Assembly: GCF_044383835.1 (NCBI RefSeq)
Contig: NZ_JBISEP010000008.1
Location: 1 to 64,000, forward strand
Direction: 5' to 3'
DNA from: Paraliobacillus sp044383835
GTDB lineage: Bacteria > Bacillota > Bacilli > Bacillales > Amphibacillaceae
Length of the DNA: 64,000 bases
Shown here: in pieces, positions 44,891-54,510 of the stretch
Numbering within the stretch: position 1 is the stretch's first letter
Layout: every line of letters starts with the position of its first letter
Notes under the pieces: generated by a model
Seen by the model: only the letters and a program-made list of their open reading frames with translations
Told to the model about the DNA's origin: nothing
Databases searched by the model: none
Made by a program: the position numbers and the translations under genes

Positions 44891-44922
44891 AACGATCCTC
44901 CTAATATTTTCACTTCATATAC

Positions 44923-46335
44923 TTACTTGTATTCCAATGAGTCACCATTTGTTTCTATCACTTTTTTATACCACTCAAAGCTTTTCTTTTTATATCTCTC
45001 CATAGTTCCACTGCCATCATCATTTCGATCAACATATATGAAACCATACCTCTTTTTAATTTCAGCGGTTGTAAAACTTACTAAATCAATGCACCCCCAT
45101 GATGTGTATCCCATGATATCAACACCATCTTCAATAGCTTCGCTTACTTGGACTAAATGATCATTCATATAGTTAATTCGATAGTCATCAATGACTGTCT
45201 TAGTTCCATCTTCTAAAGTAACAAGCGTATCAATTGCCCCTAATCCATTTTCGACTATAAACAGTGGTTTTTGATATCTATCATACAATTCATTCAAATA
45301 AATGCGTAAGCCTAATGGGTCTATCTGCCATCCCCATTCACTTGATTCTAAGTACGGATTTGGTATCCCCCCTATGATATTTCCTTTACCAGATTTTTTA
45401 GTTGGATCTGTAGACGCACATACACTCATATAATAACTAAATGAAACAAAATCAACAGTATTTTTTAAATCAATTCTATCTTGTTCAGTAATTTCTAACT
45501 CAATATCATTTTCTTTAAAAAAGCGTTTCGTATAACTAGGGTAATATCCTCTAACTTGGATATCTGAAAAATAGTAATTTTCACGTTCCGATTCAATCGA
45601 TTTCCATACATCTTTTGGCTTAGGTGTTAGTGGGTATACTGGAATCCCTAAAATCATACATCCTATTTGTGCATTAGGTATCATTTCATGACATTTCTTA
45701 ACAGCCCTTGCACTTGCAACTAGTTCATGATGAATTGCTTGATAAATATCTTTTTTAGTCAACTCCGTTTTTCGAGTATTAATACCTCCACTCAGAAAAG
45801 GAACATGTGTAATTGAATTAATCTCATTAAATGTTAACCAATATTTTACTTTGTTTTTATATCGTTTAAAAACTACTTCTACATATTTTTCAAAAAAATC
45901 AATAACTTTTCGATTTCTCCACCCGTCATATTTTTTAGTTAAATGTAGAGGTGTCTCATAATGAGACAGTGTGACTAGTGGTTCTATTCCATATTTCAAA
46001 CACGTATCAAATACATCATCATAAAATTTTAAGCCATCTTCATTTGGTGTATTTTCATCACCATTAGGAAATATTCTTGGCCAAGATATAGACAAACGAA
46101 AAACTTTAAAACCCATTTCTGCAAATAATTTGATATCCTCTTTATACCTATGATAAAAATCAATTCCTTTAAGTTTCAAATTATCTTCAGTTGGAAATTC
46201 TTGCGGCTTCTCCAGCCAACCTTTTCTAGTTACATCTTGTACGGATAATCCTTTCCCCCCTTCAGTATATGCGCCTTCAGCTTGATTTGCTGCAATAGCT
46301 CCACCCCATAAAAAATTATCTGGGAAACCTATCAT
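44923..46335 (-). CDS. 6-phospho-beta-glucosidase, GH1 family (third)
   Basis: 470 residues with acid/base Glu171 in TFNEINS and nucleophile Glu362 in VENGLG. FLWGGAIAANQAEGAY at the start and GYTSWGCIDLVS near the end place it with the enzyme at 15934 (both BglA/BglH-like). It follows the EIIBCA gene by 15 bases and precedes the NagB-like gene. Codon use is AT-richer than in the 15934 enzyme, so the operon may have been acquired separately. A GGAGGAG site precedes the ATG. Confidence 0.92.
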   Translation of the reverse strand: MIGFPDNFLWGGAIAANQAEGAYTEGGKGLSVQDVTRKGWLEKPQEFPTEDNLKLKGIDFYHRYKEDIKLFAEMGFKVFRLSISWPRIFPNGDENTPNEDGLKFYDDVFDTCLKYGIEPLVTLSHYETPLHLTKKYDGWRNRKVIDFFEKYVEVVFKRYKNKVKYWLTFNEINSITHVPFLSGGINTRKTELTKKDIYQAIHHELVASARAVKKCHEMIPNAQIGCMILGIPVYPLTPKPKDVWKSIESERENYYFSDIQVRGYYPSYTKRFFKENDIELEITEQDRIDLKNTVDFVSFSYYMSVCASTDPTKKSGKGNIIGGIPNPYLESSEWGWQIDPLGLRIYLNELYDRYQKPLFIVENGLGAIDTLVTLEDGTKTVIDDYRINYMNDHLVQVSEAIEDGVDIMGYTSWGCIDLVSFTTAEIKKRYGFIYVDRNDDGSGTMERYKKKSFEWYKKVIETNGDSLEYK

Positions 46336-46350
46336 TTATACTCCTCCTAA

Positions 46351-48210
46351 TTAAATTGTATATAAGATAGCATCTTCATTTGTTATATTACCGGAATCAT
46401 TTGACACAACTACATCTATATAATCAGAAGTATTTGTAACAATTACTGGTGTCGTAATATCATAACCTGCTTCTTGAATTTTCTTTGTTTCAACGTTGAT
46501 TAATTTTTGACCTTTTTTAATCGTATCTCCTGTTTGAACGAAAGATTCAAAATACTCCCCATTTAGTTCAACTGTATTAATACCTATATGTATCAATAGT
46601 TCAATACCTGAATCACTTGTCAAACCTATTGCATGATTCGTTGGAAATACTGCTGATACTGTTCCAGAGAACGGAGCCAAGATATCACCTTTTTGTGGAA
46701 TAACAGCTATACCATCGCCCATTATTTTTTCAGAAAACGTTGGATCATTCACTTTTTCTAAAGCAATTAACTCGCCTGTAATTGGAGAATATACTTTTTT
46801 AAGATCATTGCTAACACCAATATTTTTTGACTCAACTGATTTTTTTTGTACTACTGACATACCTTTCTCTTCGAATCCATAAACCAATGTAAAAACAAAT
46901 GATAATGCAAAAGATCCAACTGCGACAATAATCGCATTAATAATATTAGAATTACCACTTTCAGCTATAAATTGTGGTAATGATATAAATGATGGTACCG
47001 CAAAGGAATAAGATTCTAAATGAACAAATCCAGCAAATACTCCCATTATTCCAGAGGCTAACATGGATGCATATAAAGGTTTCTTAAATCTCAATGCTAT
47101 CCCATATAACCCCGGCTCTGTCACGCCTGCAATCAAAGCAGATAAACTTGCCGCTAAAGCAGTTTGTTTTGTATTCTTGTTTCTTGATTTGAAAGAAACC
47201 GCTAAGAAAGAAGCTCCCTGAGCAATATTTGATGCCAACATTGCTGGTAATATAAGCATATCTGGATTTTTAATTGAAGCTACTAAAAAAATAGGTGCAA
47301 ATGCCCAATGCATCCCTGTCATAACAATTAAAGGTGAAAATGCAGACATTACTCCTAGCGCTAGCCACCCAGCTTTATCTTGAAGCCAGATCATAATAAC
47401 AGACAATCCTTCTCCTACAAATGTGCCTAATGGACCAATAGCAACTAATGCTAAAACGCCTGAAACAATAATTACTAAAAGTGGTTTTGCAAAACTTTGA
47501 ATGATAGTTGGAATAATTTTATCAAAGAATTTCTCTATATAGCTCATTAACCATACAACTATCAAGATTGGGATAACTGATGAACCATACGAAGCTAACG
47601 TTATAGGTAACCCAAAAACATTTAGCGCATCTCCTTCAGCTACAAGTGCTACAAAATTTGGGTGAAGCATTATCCCTGCGACTGTAACAGCCAACATTGG
47701 TGTTACTTTAAATTTTTGTGCGGCTGTATAAGCTAACATAATTGGAATAAAATAAAATGGTGTATCTCCAAAAAAGGATAATATAGCAAACGTCTGTGAT
47801 TCTTTACTTAAAACATTAATCATAGGTAAAATAATCAGTAAAACTTTAATCATTCCACCACCAATTAATGCCGGAATTAACGGCGACATACAACTTGTTA
47901 TGACGTCAACTAATGTATTTAATATTGTCGGTTTTTCTGTTGATTCATTACTACTATCTGTTTCAAAATTTCCTAATTTTACAAATTCTTTATAATACTT
48001 ATTTACACCATTACCTAGAATAATTTGATATTGTCCACCCTTATTCATCAATCCCATAACACCATCGATATTCTCTATTGCTTCATTATCTACGCTGTTA
48101 ACATCTTTGAGTTTTACTCTTAAACGAGTCATGCAGTGCGTAACTGATAGAATATTTTTTTCTTCTCCTAAAGCTTTATAAATGTCTTTTGATGTTTTTT
48201 TATAATCCAT
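46351..48210 (-). CDS. PTS beta-glucoside EIIBCA permease (second)
   Basis: 619 residues in B-C-A order. Phosphocysteine Cys26 in HCMTRLRV, membrane EIIC with GVTEPGLYGI, and glucose-type EIIA with TNHAIG and phosphorylated His541 in LLIHIGINT. It is homologous to BglP at 17445 but diverged throughout, so it probably has another sugar preference. It lies behind a RAT/terminator that follows licT at 48301. GGAGGG precedes the ATG. Confidence 0.92.
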   Translation of the reverse strand: MDYKKTSKDIYKALGEEKNILSVTHCMTRLRVKLKDVNSVDNEAIENIDGVMGLMNKGGQYQIILGNGVNKYYKEFVKLGNFETDSSNESTEKPTILNTLVDVITSCMSPLIPALIGGGMIKVLLIILPMINVLSKESQTFAILSFFGDTPFYFIPIMLAYTAAQKFKVTPMLAVTVAGIMLHPNFVALVAEGDALNVFGLPITLASYGSSVIPILIVVWLMSYIEKFFDKIIPTIIQSFAKPLLVIIVSGVLALVAIGPLGTFVGEGLSVIMIWLQDKAGWLALGVMSAFSPLIVMTGMHWAFAPIFLVASIKNPDMLILPAMLASNIAQGASFLAVSFKSRNKNTKQTALAASLSALIAGVTEPGLYGIALRFKKPLYASMLASGIMGVFAGFVHLESYSFAVPSFISLPQFIAESGNSNIINAIIVAVGSFALSFVFTLVYGFEEKGMSVVQKKSVESKNIGVSNDLKKVYSPITGELIALEKVNDPTFSEKIMGDGIAVIPQKGDILAPFSGTVSAVFPTNHAIGLTSDSGIELLIHIGINTVELNGEYFESFVQTGDTIKKGQKLINVETKKIQEAGYDITTPVIVTNTSDYIDVVVSNDSGNITNEDAILYTI

Positions 48211-48232
48211 TTTTTTCCCTCCAAAAATAATA

Positions 48233-48279
48233 AAAGCATGATCTAAAACTAGAATAATTCTAGTAATAGGTCATGCTCT
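48233..48279 (-). terminator. LicT-controlled terminator before EIIBCA
   Basis: On the minus strand AGCATGACCTATTACTAGAA pairs with TTCTAGTTTTAGATCATGCT and is followed by TTTATTATTTTT. The first arm overlaps the RAT site. Confidence 0.8.
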
Positions 48280-48295
48280 GTTAAGATAACAATCC
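48267..48295 (-). promoter_or_regulatory. RAT antiterminator site before EIIBCA
   Basis: Minus-strand GGATTGTTATCTTAACAGAG followed by CATGACC begins exactly like the LicT consensus GGATTGTTA and overlaps the terminator arm. It should be bound by the LicT encoded directly upstream. Confidence 0.78.
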
Positions 48296-48300
48296 TATAA

Positions 48301-49137
48301 TTAACTTAAATTTTTCGTTATTCTTCTAATATGTGCGGTTAAATAAACTAGTTCAGTTGCACTTAACTCGTATTGATAGTCTTTAATAATATAGTCTCTA
48401 ATTTTTAATGAACAATCATACTCTTTCTTATACTTGTTTTTTAAAGTCTCTAATAACTCATCGTCTTCATCATCATAATGCTCTTTAGCATGTAACCTTT
48501 GCGCAAAAAATTTTACATGAGTGATAAAACGATAATAGTCCAAAGAAGATTCATCAAATTCTGTATTATAATGATCCTTAACAATTTCATCAATCATTTT
48601 AGTTATGTTAGTAATCTCATAAGCGTAATCATTGCTTCTACTATACGAGGCATTAATAAAATGCAGTGTGATAAATGCCGCTTCATCAACCTCTAAGTCA
48701 ATATTTAAATCAGACTTAATAATACTAAGTGCTTTTTTTCCAACAGAATACTCATCTGGATAAAATCTTGCTATATCTAAAACTAATGGATTTCTCAGTA
48801 CGATGCCATCTTGATATCTTTCAATCGTAGAATGGATATGGTCTGTTAAATTGATATATATAATTTCATTCAACGCTTTACCCAACTTTATTTTTCCAAA
48901 GTTGATAATTTTTTCAGATACTAACACATATTCCATAGGCACATTGATTAATAGTTCTGTAAATTTATTTTGATTTTGTTTATCCTGTAGCACAAAAGTT
49001 TTTTCTACACTTTCCATATCTACTTTGGAACCTCTTTTTTTCCCAAATGCAATACCTTTTCCCATTAACAGTATATCCATACCCTTGCTATTTGAAGAAA
49101 TAACCGTATTATTATTTAATACTCGTTCTATGATCAC
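48301..49137 (-). CDS. licT: LicT/BglG-type transcriptional antiterminator (second)
   Basis: 278 residues beginning with GTG behind AGGGAGATATACA. CAT domain in the first 55 (IIERVLNNNTVISS, LLMGKGIAFGKKRG), then PRD1 and PRD2 with His residues in NLTDHIHS, AFITLHFINA, RFITHVKFF and YLTAHIRRI. It resembles the LicT at 19497 but is clearly a separate lineage. RAT-like elements on both sides imply autoregulation and control of the EIIBCA-GH1-NagB-like operon. Cross-talk between the two LicT proteins is possible, since their RATs differ at several positions. Confidence 0.92.
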   Translation of the reverse strand: MIIERVLNNNTVISSNSKGMDILLMGKGIAFGKKRGSKVDMESVEKTFVLQDKQNQNKFTELLINVPMEYVLVSEKIINFGKIKLGKALNEIIYINLTDHIHSTIERYQDGIVLRNPLVLDIARFYPDEYSVGKKALSIIKSDLNIDLEVDEAAFITLHFINASYSRSNDYAYEITNITKMIDEIVKDHYNTEFDESSLDYYRFITHVKFFAQRLHAKEHYDDEDDELLETLKNKYKKEYDCSLKIRDYIIKDYQYELSATELVYLTAHIRRITKNLS

Positions 49138-49160
49138 TGTATATCTCCCTATTCAAGCAA

Positions 49161-49200
49161 AAAAATCCCATTTAATCATCTTAATAATGATATAAATAGG
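49161..49200 (-). terminator. Leader terminator before the second licT
   Basis: Minus-strand CCTATTTATATCAT pairs with ATGATTAAATGGG around a short loop and ends in ATTTTTTT. It mirrors the layout upstream of the first licT. Confidence 0.75.
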
Positions 49201-49228
49201 TCTCAGCTCACTAGTGTGATAACTTCCA
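49198..49228 (-). promoter_or_regulatory. RAT-like site before the second licT
   Basis: Minus-strand GGAAGTTATCACACTAGTGA followed by GCTGAGACC has the RAT outline with altered loop bases and overlaps the first terminator arm. Confidence 0.6.
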
Positions 49229-49295
49229 TATTATAAAAATGTGTAAACCATTCAAAAATGCTTACCCTAAGTAATAACATAATGAATTCAATTAT

Positions 49296-49324
49296 AGATT
49301 AGCACTATAATAAAGCGTTGTCAA
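49296..49324 (-). promoter_or_regulatory. Promoter of the second licT operon
   Basis: Minus-strand TTGACA (49324-49319) and TAATCT (49301-49296) with a 17-base spacer. It lies about 70 bases before the RAT. Confidence 0.6.
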
Positions 49325-49479
49325 TCTTTTTTTTAAATACATTTTCTAGATTGTAAAATTAAACGAGACACTAAAAAGACCTATCATGATACACATCTAT
49401 CATCTACTAAAGTTAAGGTGAGTCTATCTGCCATTTCCTACACCCAACCTTCCCTACCAGAATTGGTATCCTAGTAGAA

Positions 49480-50115
49480 TAGCATGCATTAGGTGCTTCC
49501 GGTCACAAAATTGCTGATAATTTGAATTATGGTCATGAAGTTGTTTATCGTGTTATTAAATAACTGAAAAAAGTACTTACTGTGATAGATGTTTATCTTC
49601 AATATCAAGCGAACAAAGCTAAATATGACCGTAAAAAACACAATTAACTCCTGATGAAAAAGTCCATGATGGCTAGATTCCTGATGTAATAATCGGACAA
49701 AATGAAAGACCTCTTTCCTCCAACATGCAGACTCTTTATCGAAAGTTTCAAACAAATGCATGTAATAAAAAAGATTTGCCCTTGCAAGAAAAATGAAAAC
49801 CAAATAGTCACCTGTAGAAAAGCATTTTCCAATTAGAAATCCAGCAGCAATAAACAGGTTCTATATATTTATTTTGTATATCCTACAAAACTATCCCGAG
49901 GGTTGCTGAATGAGCATTCCAATGGGCTTATAAGAAAGAAAGAATGAACTGTCGCACCGTCGTGTCACAAGCGTATATTTCTGAGGTTACACTTAAACGA
50001 AGCAATATACCAAATAAATACATTGATTATAAAACAATGATTAAGTTTTTCATGGGTTATGTCGATCGGAATTTTGATAAAAGCAAGTTGTATCGCTTCA
50101 TTTGACAAACCAAAT
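49480..50115. mobile_element. IS30-family transposase remnant
   Basis: Plus-strand translation in changing frames gives VIDVYLQYQANKAKYDRKK, TPDVIIGR-like PDVIIGQNERPLSSNMQT and LYRKFQTNACNKKDLPLQ, typical of the middle of IS30 transposases, then after a gap GLLNEHSNGLIR and NIPNKYIDYKTMIKFFMGYV near the C-terminus. The DDE core between is deleted. Several frame changes and stops are present. No clear ends were found. Confidence 0.72.
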
Positions 50116-50251
50116 GATTAATCGTTCCACTTATAGGCACGTATATAAATCCACTATCATGTATGATTGTAACTCTTTCGCCATTTATTAATAACCTGAA
50201 ATTCGACTATTTGTCTAAATGCTTCGTACATTATATGTAGTAAGACATAGC

Positions 50252-50310
50252 TTAAAAAAGCTCCTCTACAGAATTAAAGCAATTAAGCATAAGTTTTATA
50301 GAAGAGCTTC
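50252..50310 (-). terminator. Terminator of the glv operon
   Basis: Minus-strand AAGCTCTTCTA pairs with TAGAGGAGCTT (one mismatch), followed by TTTTTT. It lies about 60 bases after the EIICB stop. Confidence 0.7.
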
Positions 50311-50371
50311 TTCAAAACTAATTTTACTAAATATAGATTGTATTTTATTCCATGTTTAAATATTCTCTTAA

Positions 50372-51907
50372 TTACGTTTTATAAACAGCTGCTTTATTTC
50401 CATAAATAATTTGAATGCCAGAAGGCACATTAACCGTTCCATTAGCTTTCAGTGTTGTCTTAAAAAACTCACTGTCTTCAACCTTTTTAGGGTCCTCTAA
50501 AGTTAAACGAAGACGAGTAAAACAAGCTTCAACTTTGGTTATATTTTCTTTTCCTCCTACTGCTAACACAAGGGTTTCAAGAAAGTCATCTTCATTATTT
50601 TCTATTGATTCTGTTGAATCGTTGATTACTTCTTTTTCACGTCCAGGAGTTTTTAAATCCCATTTAACAATCGCAAACTTGAATATAAAGTAATAACTAA
50701 AGAAATATAAAGCACCCAAAGGAAATACCCATAACCAACTTGATCCTTTATCTGCCCCAAGTATTCCATTAAAAATGAGAGACATAAATGGACCGCCAAA
50801 AGATGCTGACCCCACAACATTAAAGGAAACAATATAAGTTAAAAAATAAGCTAAACCAGATAGTATGGCATGGATTCCAAATAATGCTGGAGCAACAAAT
50901 AAAAAGCTATATTCTAAAGGTTCACTAATCCCCATTAAAGCACATGGAATCACTGCAGCAATCATTAAAGAAGCGACTCTTTTCCTGTTTTCTGGTAAAG
51001 ATGTTTTATGCATAGCTAAAGCAGCTCCAGGCAAGCCAAACATCGCAAAGATAACTTTACCATTCATTAAGAATCGACTGACACTTATATCGAATTGTGC
51101 ACCAGGAGTATTTAAAATTGCATTGTAAATATTTACAGCACCTTCAACCACTTGCCCACCAATTTCTTCAGTTCCTCCTAAACTCGTGAAGAAAAACGGT
51201 AAGTAAATGAAATGATGTAGTCCAAATGGTAATAACAATCTTTCCATAGTCCCGTAAGCAAATGAGCCTAATGAGCCAGTAGCTACAATAAATTCTGAAG
51301 ATAAATTCAAAGCGTTTTGAATTGGCGGAAAGATAAACGCCATTGCTAGTCCTACAAAAGATGATACTAAAATAGTAATAGCTGGAATAAATCTTGTTCC
51401 ATTAAATAAAGATATAACCGACGGTAGTTCAATTTTATAATATTTATTATGCAAATAACTCACAATCAACCCAATAATAATTCCTCCAAACACACCTGTA
51501 TCTAAAGTTAAAATCCCTAAGATACTTCGTTGTCCTATTAACAATTCTTCAGGTGTAATTGTTCCTAATAATGTTAAAAACGAACCCATTACCGCATTCA
51601 TTGTCATATAACCTAAAAATCCAGATAATGCTGCTGTTCCTTTCTCTGATTTAGCAAATCCATAAGCAATAGAAATAGCAAATATCACAGGTATATGATT
51701 ATTAACAACGTTTCCAGCATCTTTCATAATAGTAAATAAATAAACAAATAAATTACTTCCTAGAAAAGGTACTGCTTTTATCAAATTAGGATTAGAAAAT
51801 GCACTTCCTACACCAACTAATATTCCAGAAATAGGTAAAATTAACACAGGAGCCATAAGTACTTTCCCTAATTTTTGAAATGTTTCTAACATTTTTTCTT
51901 TTTTCAC
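50372..51907 (-). CDS. glvC: PTS alpha-glucoside (maltose)-type EIICB permease
   Basis: 511 residues. The EIIC domain has about ten helices, with FQKLGKVLMAPVLILPISGI at the start, GRSFMG-like loops and GISEPLEYSFLF for the sugar site. EIIB at the C-terminus has phosphocysteine Cys462 in EACFTRLRL. There is no EIIA part, so it would borrow the glucose EIIA, as MalP/GlvC does. It lies 72 bases behind the GH4 6-phospho-alpha-glucosidase gene, giving the glvA-glvC pair for maltose, trehalulose or related sugars. Confidence 0.88.
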   Translation of the reverse strand: MKKEKMLETFQKLGKVLMAPVLILPISGILVGVGSAFSNPNLIKAVPFLGSNLFVYLFTIMKDAGNVVNNHIPVIFAISIAYGFAKSEKGTAALSGFLGYMTMNAVMGSFLTLLGTITPEELLIGQRSILGILTLDTGVFGGIIIGLIVSYLHNKYYKIELPSVISLFNGTRFIPAITILVSSFVGLAMAFIFPPIQNALNLSSEFIVATGSLGSFAYGTMERLLLPFGLHHFIYLPFFFTSLGGTEEIGGQVVEGAVNIYNAILNTPGAQFDISVSRFLMNGKVIFAMFGLPGAALAMHKTSLPENRKRVASLMIAAVIPCALMGISEPLEYSFLFVAPALFGIHAILSGLAYFLTYIVSFNVVGSASFGGPFMSLIFNGILGADKGSSWLWVFPLGALYFFSYYFIFKFAIVKWDLKTPGREKEVINDSTESIENNEDDFLETLVLAVGGKENITKVEACFTRLRLTLEDPKKVEDSEFFKTTLKANGTVNVPSGIQIIYGNKAAVYKT

Positions 51908-51979
51908 AAGTTTCCCTCCAAAAAAAACGGTTTCATTACTGTCTGAAAAAGTAAGAGAGAATGTTCTCTCTTACGGTAT

Positions 51980-53302
51980 TTAGTTTAATTTTGGCCAATA
52001 GTCTTTATTTTCAAAAATCAACGCATCAAGTACTTTTCGAGCTTTTTTAGCGTCAACAATTGTACGGTTTAATGTTAGAGCTTGTAAGGCTTTAGTGTAA
52101 GAATTTTCAAGATAAGCTTCACAAGTTAATTTTTCATAAGCATACTGGCCTTCAATCAAACCTTTATAGAATGTACCGATTTCACCAACAGCATATGGTT
52201 TAGGACCATTCGCTCCAAGTGATGCTGCAACTTCAATCATTAAATCATTAGATAGATTTGATACAATTCCATTATTCGGAACAATAACGATAAATGTTTT
52301 TCCTAAATTACCATAAATAGAAGCAGCAACCTCGACAATCATGTCTCCATGAGCATCATTATGAACAATATGAGAATCTTTAGCCGTTCCTTTTTCAGCA
52401 ATTTTACGACACTCTTCAAATACTCGTTTTTCTCGCCCATCCATAACCTCATTAGCTCGAGTATAGTTAGGGTCAAGTGTTGATAATTTATATTCAGGAT
52501 ACAAGTAATATTGTAGATAAGTATTTGGTAAATAATCAGGAAAATCATTCAACATATTTTCTACCATCGCATAAGTATCCAACCATGATTGATCACGTTG
52601 TTCTGCATCGACAGGTAAGAAACCATTTTTCAACGTATAATCTTTAATTTCAGGAAGTAAATCATTGCCTTCTTTATCATATATATGGGTAAACCAACCA
52701 AAATGATTTAACCCAAAATAAGTCGGTTCAAATTCATTGTAATCTCTATTAATCAGACGACCAAATGAACGTAGTAAGTTTACTGGCTGATCACAAATAT
52801 TTAAAATACGCTTATCATCTGGAAACACCATATTAAGTGCATGTGCTACAATAGCAGCTGGATTAGTATAATTTAAAATCCATGCATTTGGGCTTAACCT
52901 ACGAACGTCTTCTACTAATTCAATCATATCTCTAATAGAGCGCATCCCATAAGCAAATCCTCCAGGACCACATGTTTCTTGCCCAATTAAATCCATAGAT
53001 AATGGTATTTTTTCATCTTTTTCACGCATAGGATAGCCACCAGTACGCATTTGACAAAAAACAAAATCCACATCAGTAAAAGCTGCTGTTTTATCTGTTG
53101 TATAGGAAAATTCGATATTTGGAGTTTCTTCTTTAAAAAGTATCTTACCAAATTCTCCAATCACTTCTTGTCTTTCTTTATCAATGTCATAAAGAGTTAT
53201 TTTGTTAAACGGGAAAATGTCTTGATGTTTTGTTAAAGCTTTCAAAATACCAGGTGACCATGTTGATCCGCCACCAACAATAACGATATTATTTTTTTTC
53301 AT
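51980..53302 (-). CDS. glvA: 6-phospho-alpha-glucosidase, GH4 family
   Basis: 440 residues from the ATG at 53302. AGGAG lies 8-10 bases before it, while the ATG at 53308 is too close to the site and the longer frame to 53449 runs into the upstream terminator. NAD-binding motif IVIVGGGSTWSPG (6-18), QETCGPGG (108-115), and metal-site residues Cys170 in CDQP and His200 in FGLNHFGW. CDQP is typical of alpha-glucoside GH4 enzymes such as GlvA/MalA, in contrast to CNVP in LicH at 233. Mn2+ and NAD+ are required in known relatives. It acts on 6-phosphomaltose-like products of GlvC. Confidence 0.92.
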   Translation of the reverse strand: MKKNNIVIVGGGSTWSPGILKALTKHQDIFPFNKITLYDIDKERQEVIGEFGKILFKEETPNIEFSYTTDKTAAFTDVDFVFCQMRTGGYPMREKDEKIPLSMDLIGQETCGPGGFAYGMRSIRDMIELVEDVRRLSPNAWILNYTNPAAIVAHALNMVFPDDKRILNICDQPVNLLRSFGRLINRDYNEFEPTYFGLNHFGWFTHIYDKEGNDLLPEIKDYTLKNGFLPVDAEQRDQSWLDTYAMVENMLNDFPDYLPNTYLQYYLYPEYKLSTLDPNYTRANEVMDGREKRVFEECRKIAEKGTAKDSHIVHNDAHGDMIVEVAASIYGNLGKTFIVIVPNNGIVSNLSNDLMIEVAASLGANGPKPYAVGEIGTFYKGLIEGQYAYEKLTCEAYLENSYTKALQALTLNRTIVDAKKARKVLDALIFENKDYWPKLN

Positions 53303-53406
53303 TTTCATCACTCCTGCTTTACTTGATGAATTCATTTTAAAACATTTATTTTGAAAAGTACGGTATTTTTCCAAGTCTATATCAGTAACACGCAGGTTAA
53401 AAAGAA

Positions 53407-53438
53407 ACACATCTAGGTGTTTATAAACACCTAGATGT
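53407..53438. terminator. Perfect palindrome terminating glvR
   Basis: CACATCTAGGTGTTTA is followed immediately by its exact inverse, 32 bp in all, and on the minus strand by TTTCTTTTT. The glvR stop codon lies inside it. It separates glvR from glvA, so glvA-glvC needs read-through or its own promoter. Confidence 0.75.
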
Positions 53439-54160
53439 GAGCGTTTCAAATATATGATTTAGAATAAAGTGAATACCTATTCGAGAGGAAACGTCCATTT
53501 CAGCATAAGTTAATCTATCATAGAATGTAAATAATGAAATATCTGCTAATTGAGAAATAGAGTTTTGAGAAAAACCTGTAATTGAGATAATACATGCTTG
53601 AGATAACTTAGCTATTTTGGCGGCTTCCAAAGGCGTTTTTGTTTCTCCGCTTAAACTGACAATAAACACAACATCTTTTTTATCTAATTGTTTAGCTCTT
53701 TGATTCATGACATGTGGTTCAAAGTATAAAGAGGTATTAATACCAAGTATTCTTAAACGCTCTTTCATTTCTTCACAAGGAAATTTGGAAGGGCCACAAC
53801 TAAAAAAAAGACCTGATTAGCTTCCAATAACTTTTGAGTCGTCGCCTCAATTAATTCAGATGTTAGTAATTTATCAGTTTGTTTTATTTGATCGTACAAA
53901 GACAAGTTTTTTTCTTTATTTAATGTTTTGGCTTGACTGTTCTCTATCTCAATCGCTATTTTAAGTTCAGTGTACCCCCTAAACTCTAATTTTTTTGCCA
54001 TTCTAACAATTGTATTAGGTGATACGTATAGCTCATTAGAAACCGTTTTAAGTGTTTTAGTCTTAATATCGTTAATATTATCCATTAAGTAAGACAACAA
54101 CTTTGATTCTTGCTCATTTAATAAGTGTTGGTTTTCTTGAAAATGTTTAAATAGACTCAT
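53421..54160 (-). pseudogene. glvR: RpiR/MurR family regulator (GlvR-like), frameshifted
   Basis: The ATG at 54160 follows AAGGGGAG. The first frame encodes the helix-turn-helix (LKTVSNELYVSPNTIVRMAKKLEFRGYTELK) and runs to ANQVFFL, where it leaves the family pattern and stops at 53765. The second frame (53768-53421) encodes most of the SIS sugar-phosphate domain with VVFIVSLSGETKTPLEAAKI. The two join in register if the T8 run at about 53802-53809 had nine T, reading VFFFSCGPSKF. Total length would be 246 residues, normal for GlvR. B. subtilis GlvR activates the glv operon. Confidence 0.85.
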
Positions 54161-54178
54161 AATGTCTCCCCTTAACAT

Positions 54179-54510
54179 AATTCTAAATTGTCTTATTCAT
54201 TTATATTTTGCACTAATGAACAAAGTATAGAATGGTGTGTCAACACTAAACTAACCAAATTTTTAAAGAAACATCCATTCTAAATTGCAATATTAAATGC
54301 AACACCCTCCAAGAAAATCTCTCTTAGTATTATTCAATAAACCTGATTGTCCAGAGTAAAAGACATAATTCGCCATTAATCCGCCTCAATTTTATAAAAT
54401 TGCATACATTTATTATGTTATTATAATTTTATTTCATTTACTAGAGTCAATTTCATAATTGCTCTTTTTTAAAATCCAGAGAGATACAGGATTTTAAAAA
54501 ACAGAAATTA
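54179..54510. other. Intergenic region upstream of glvR
   Basis: About 330 bases, very AT-rich, with the presumed glvR promoter. No gene or strong hairpin was found. Confidence 0.45.
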
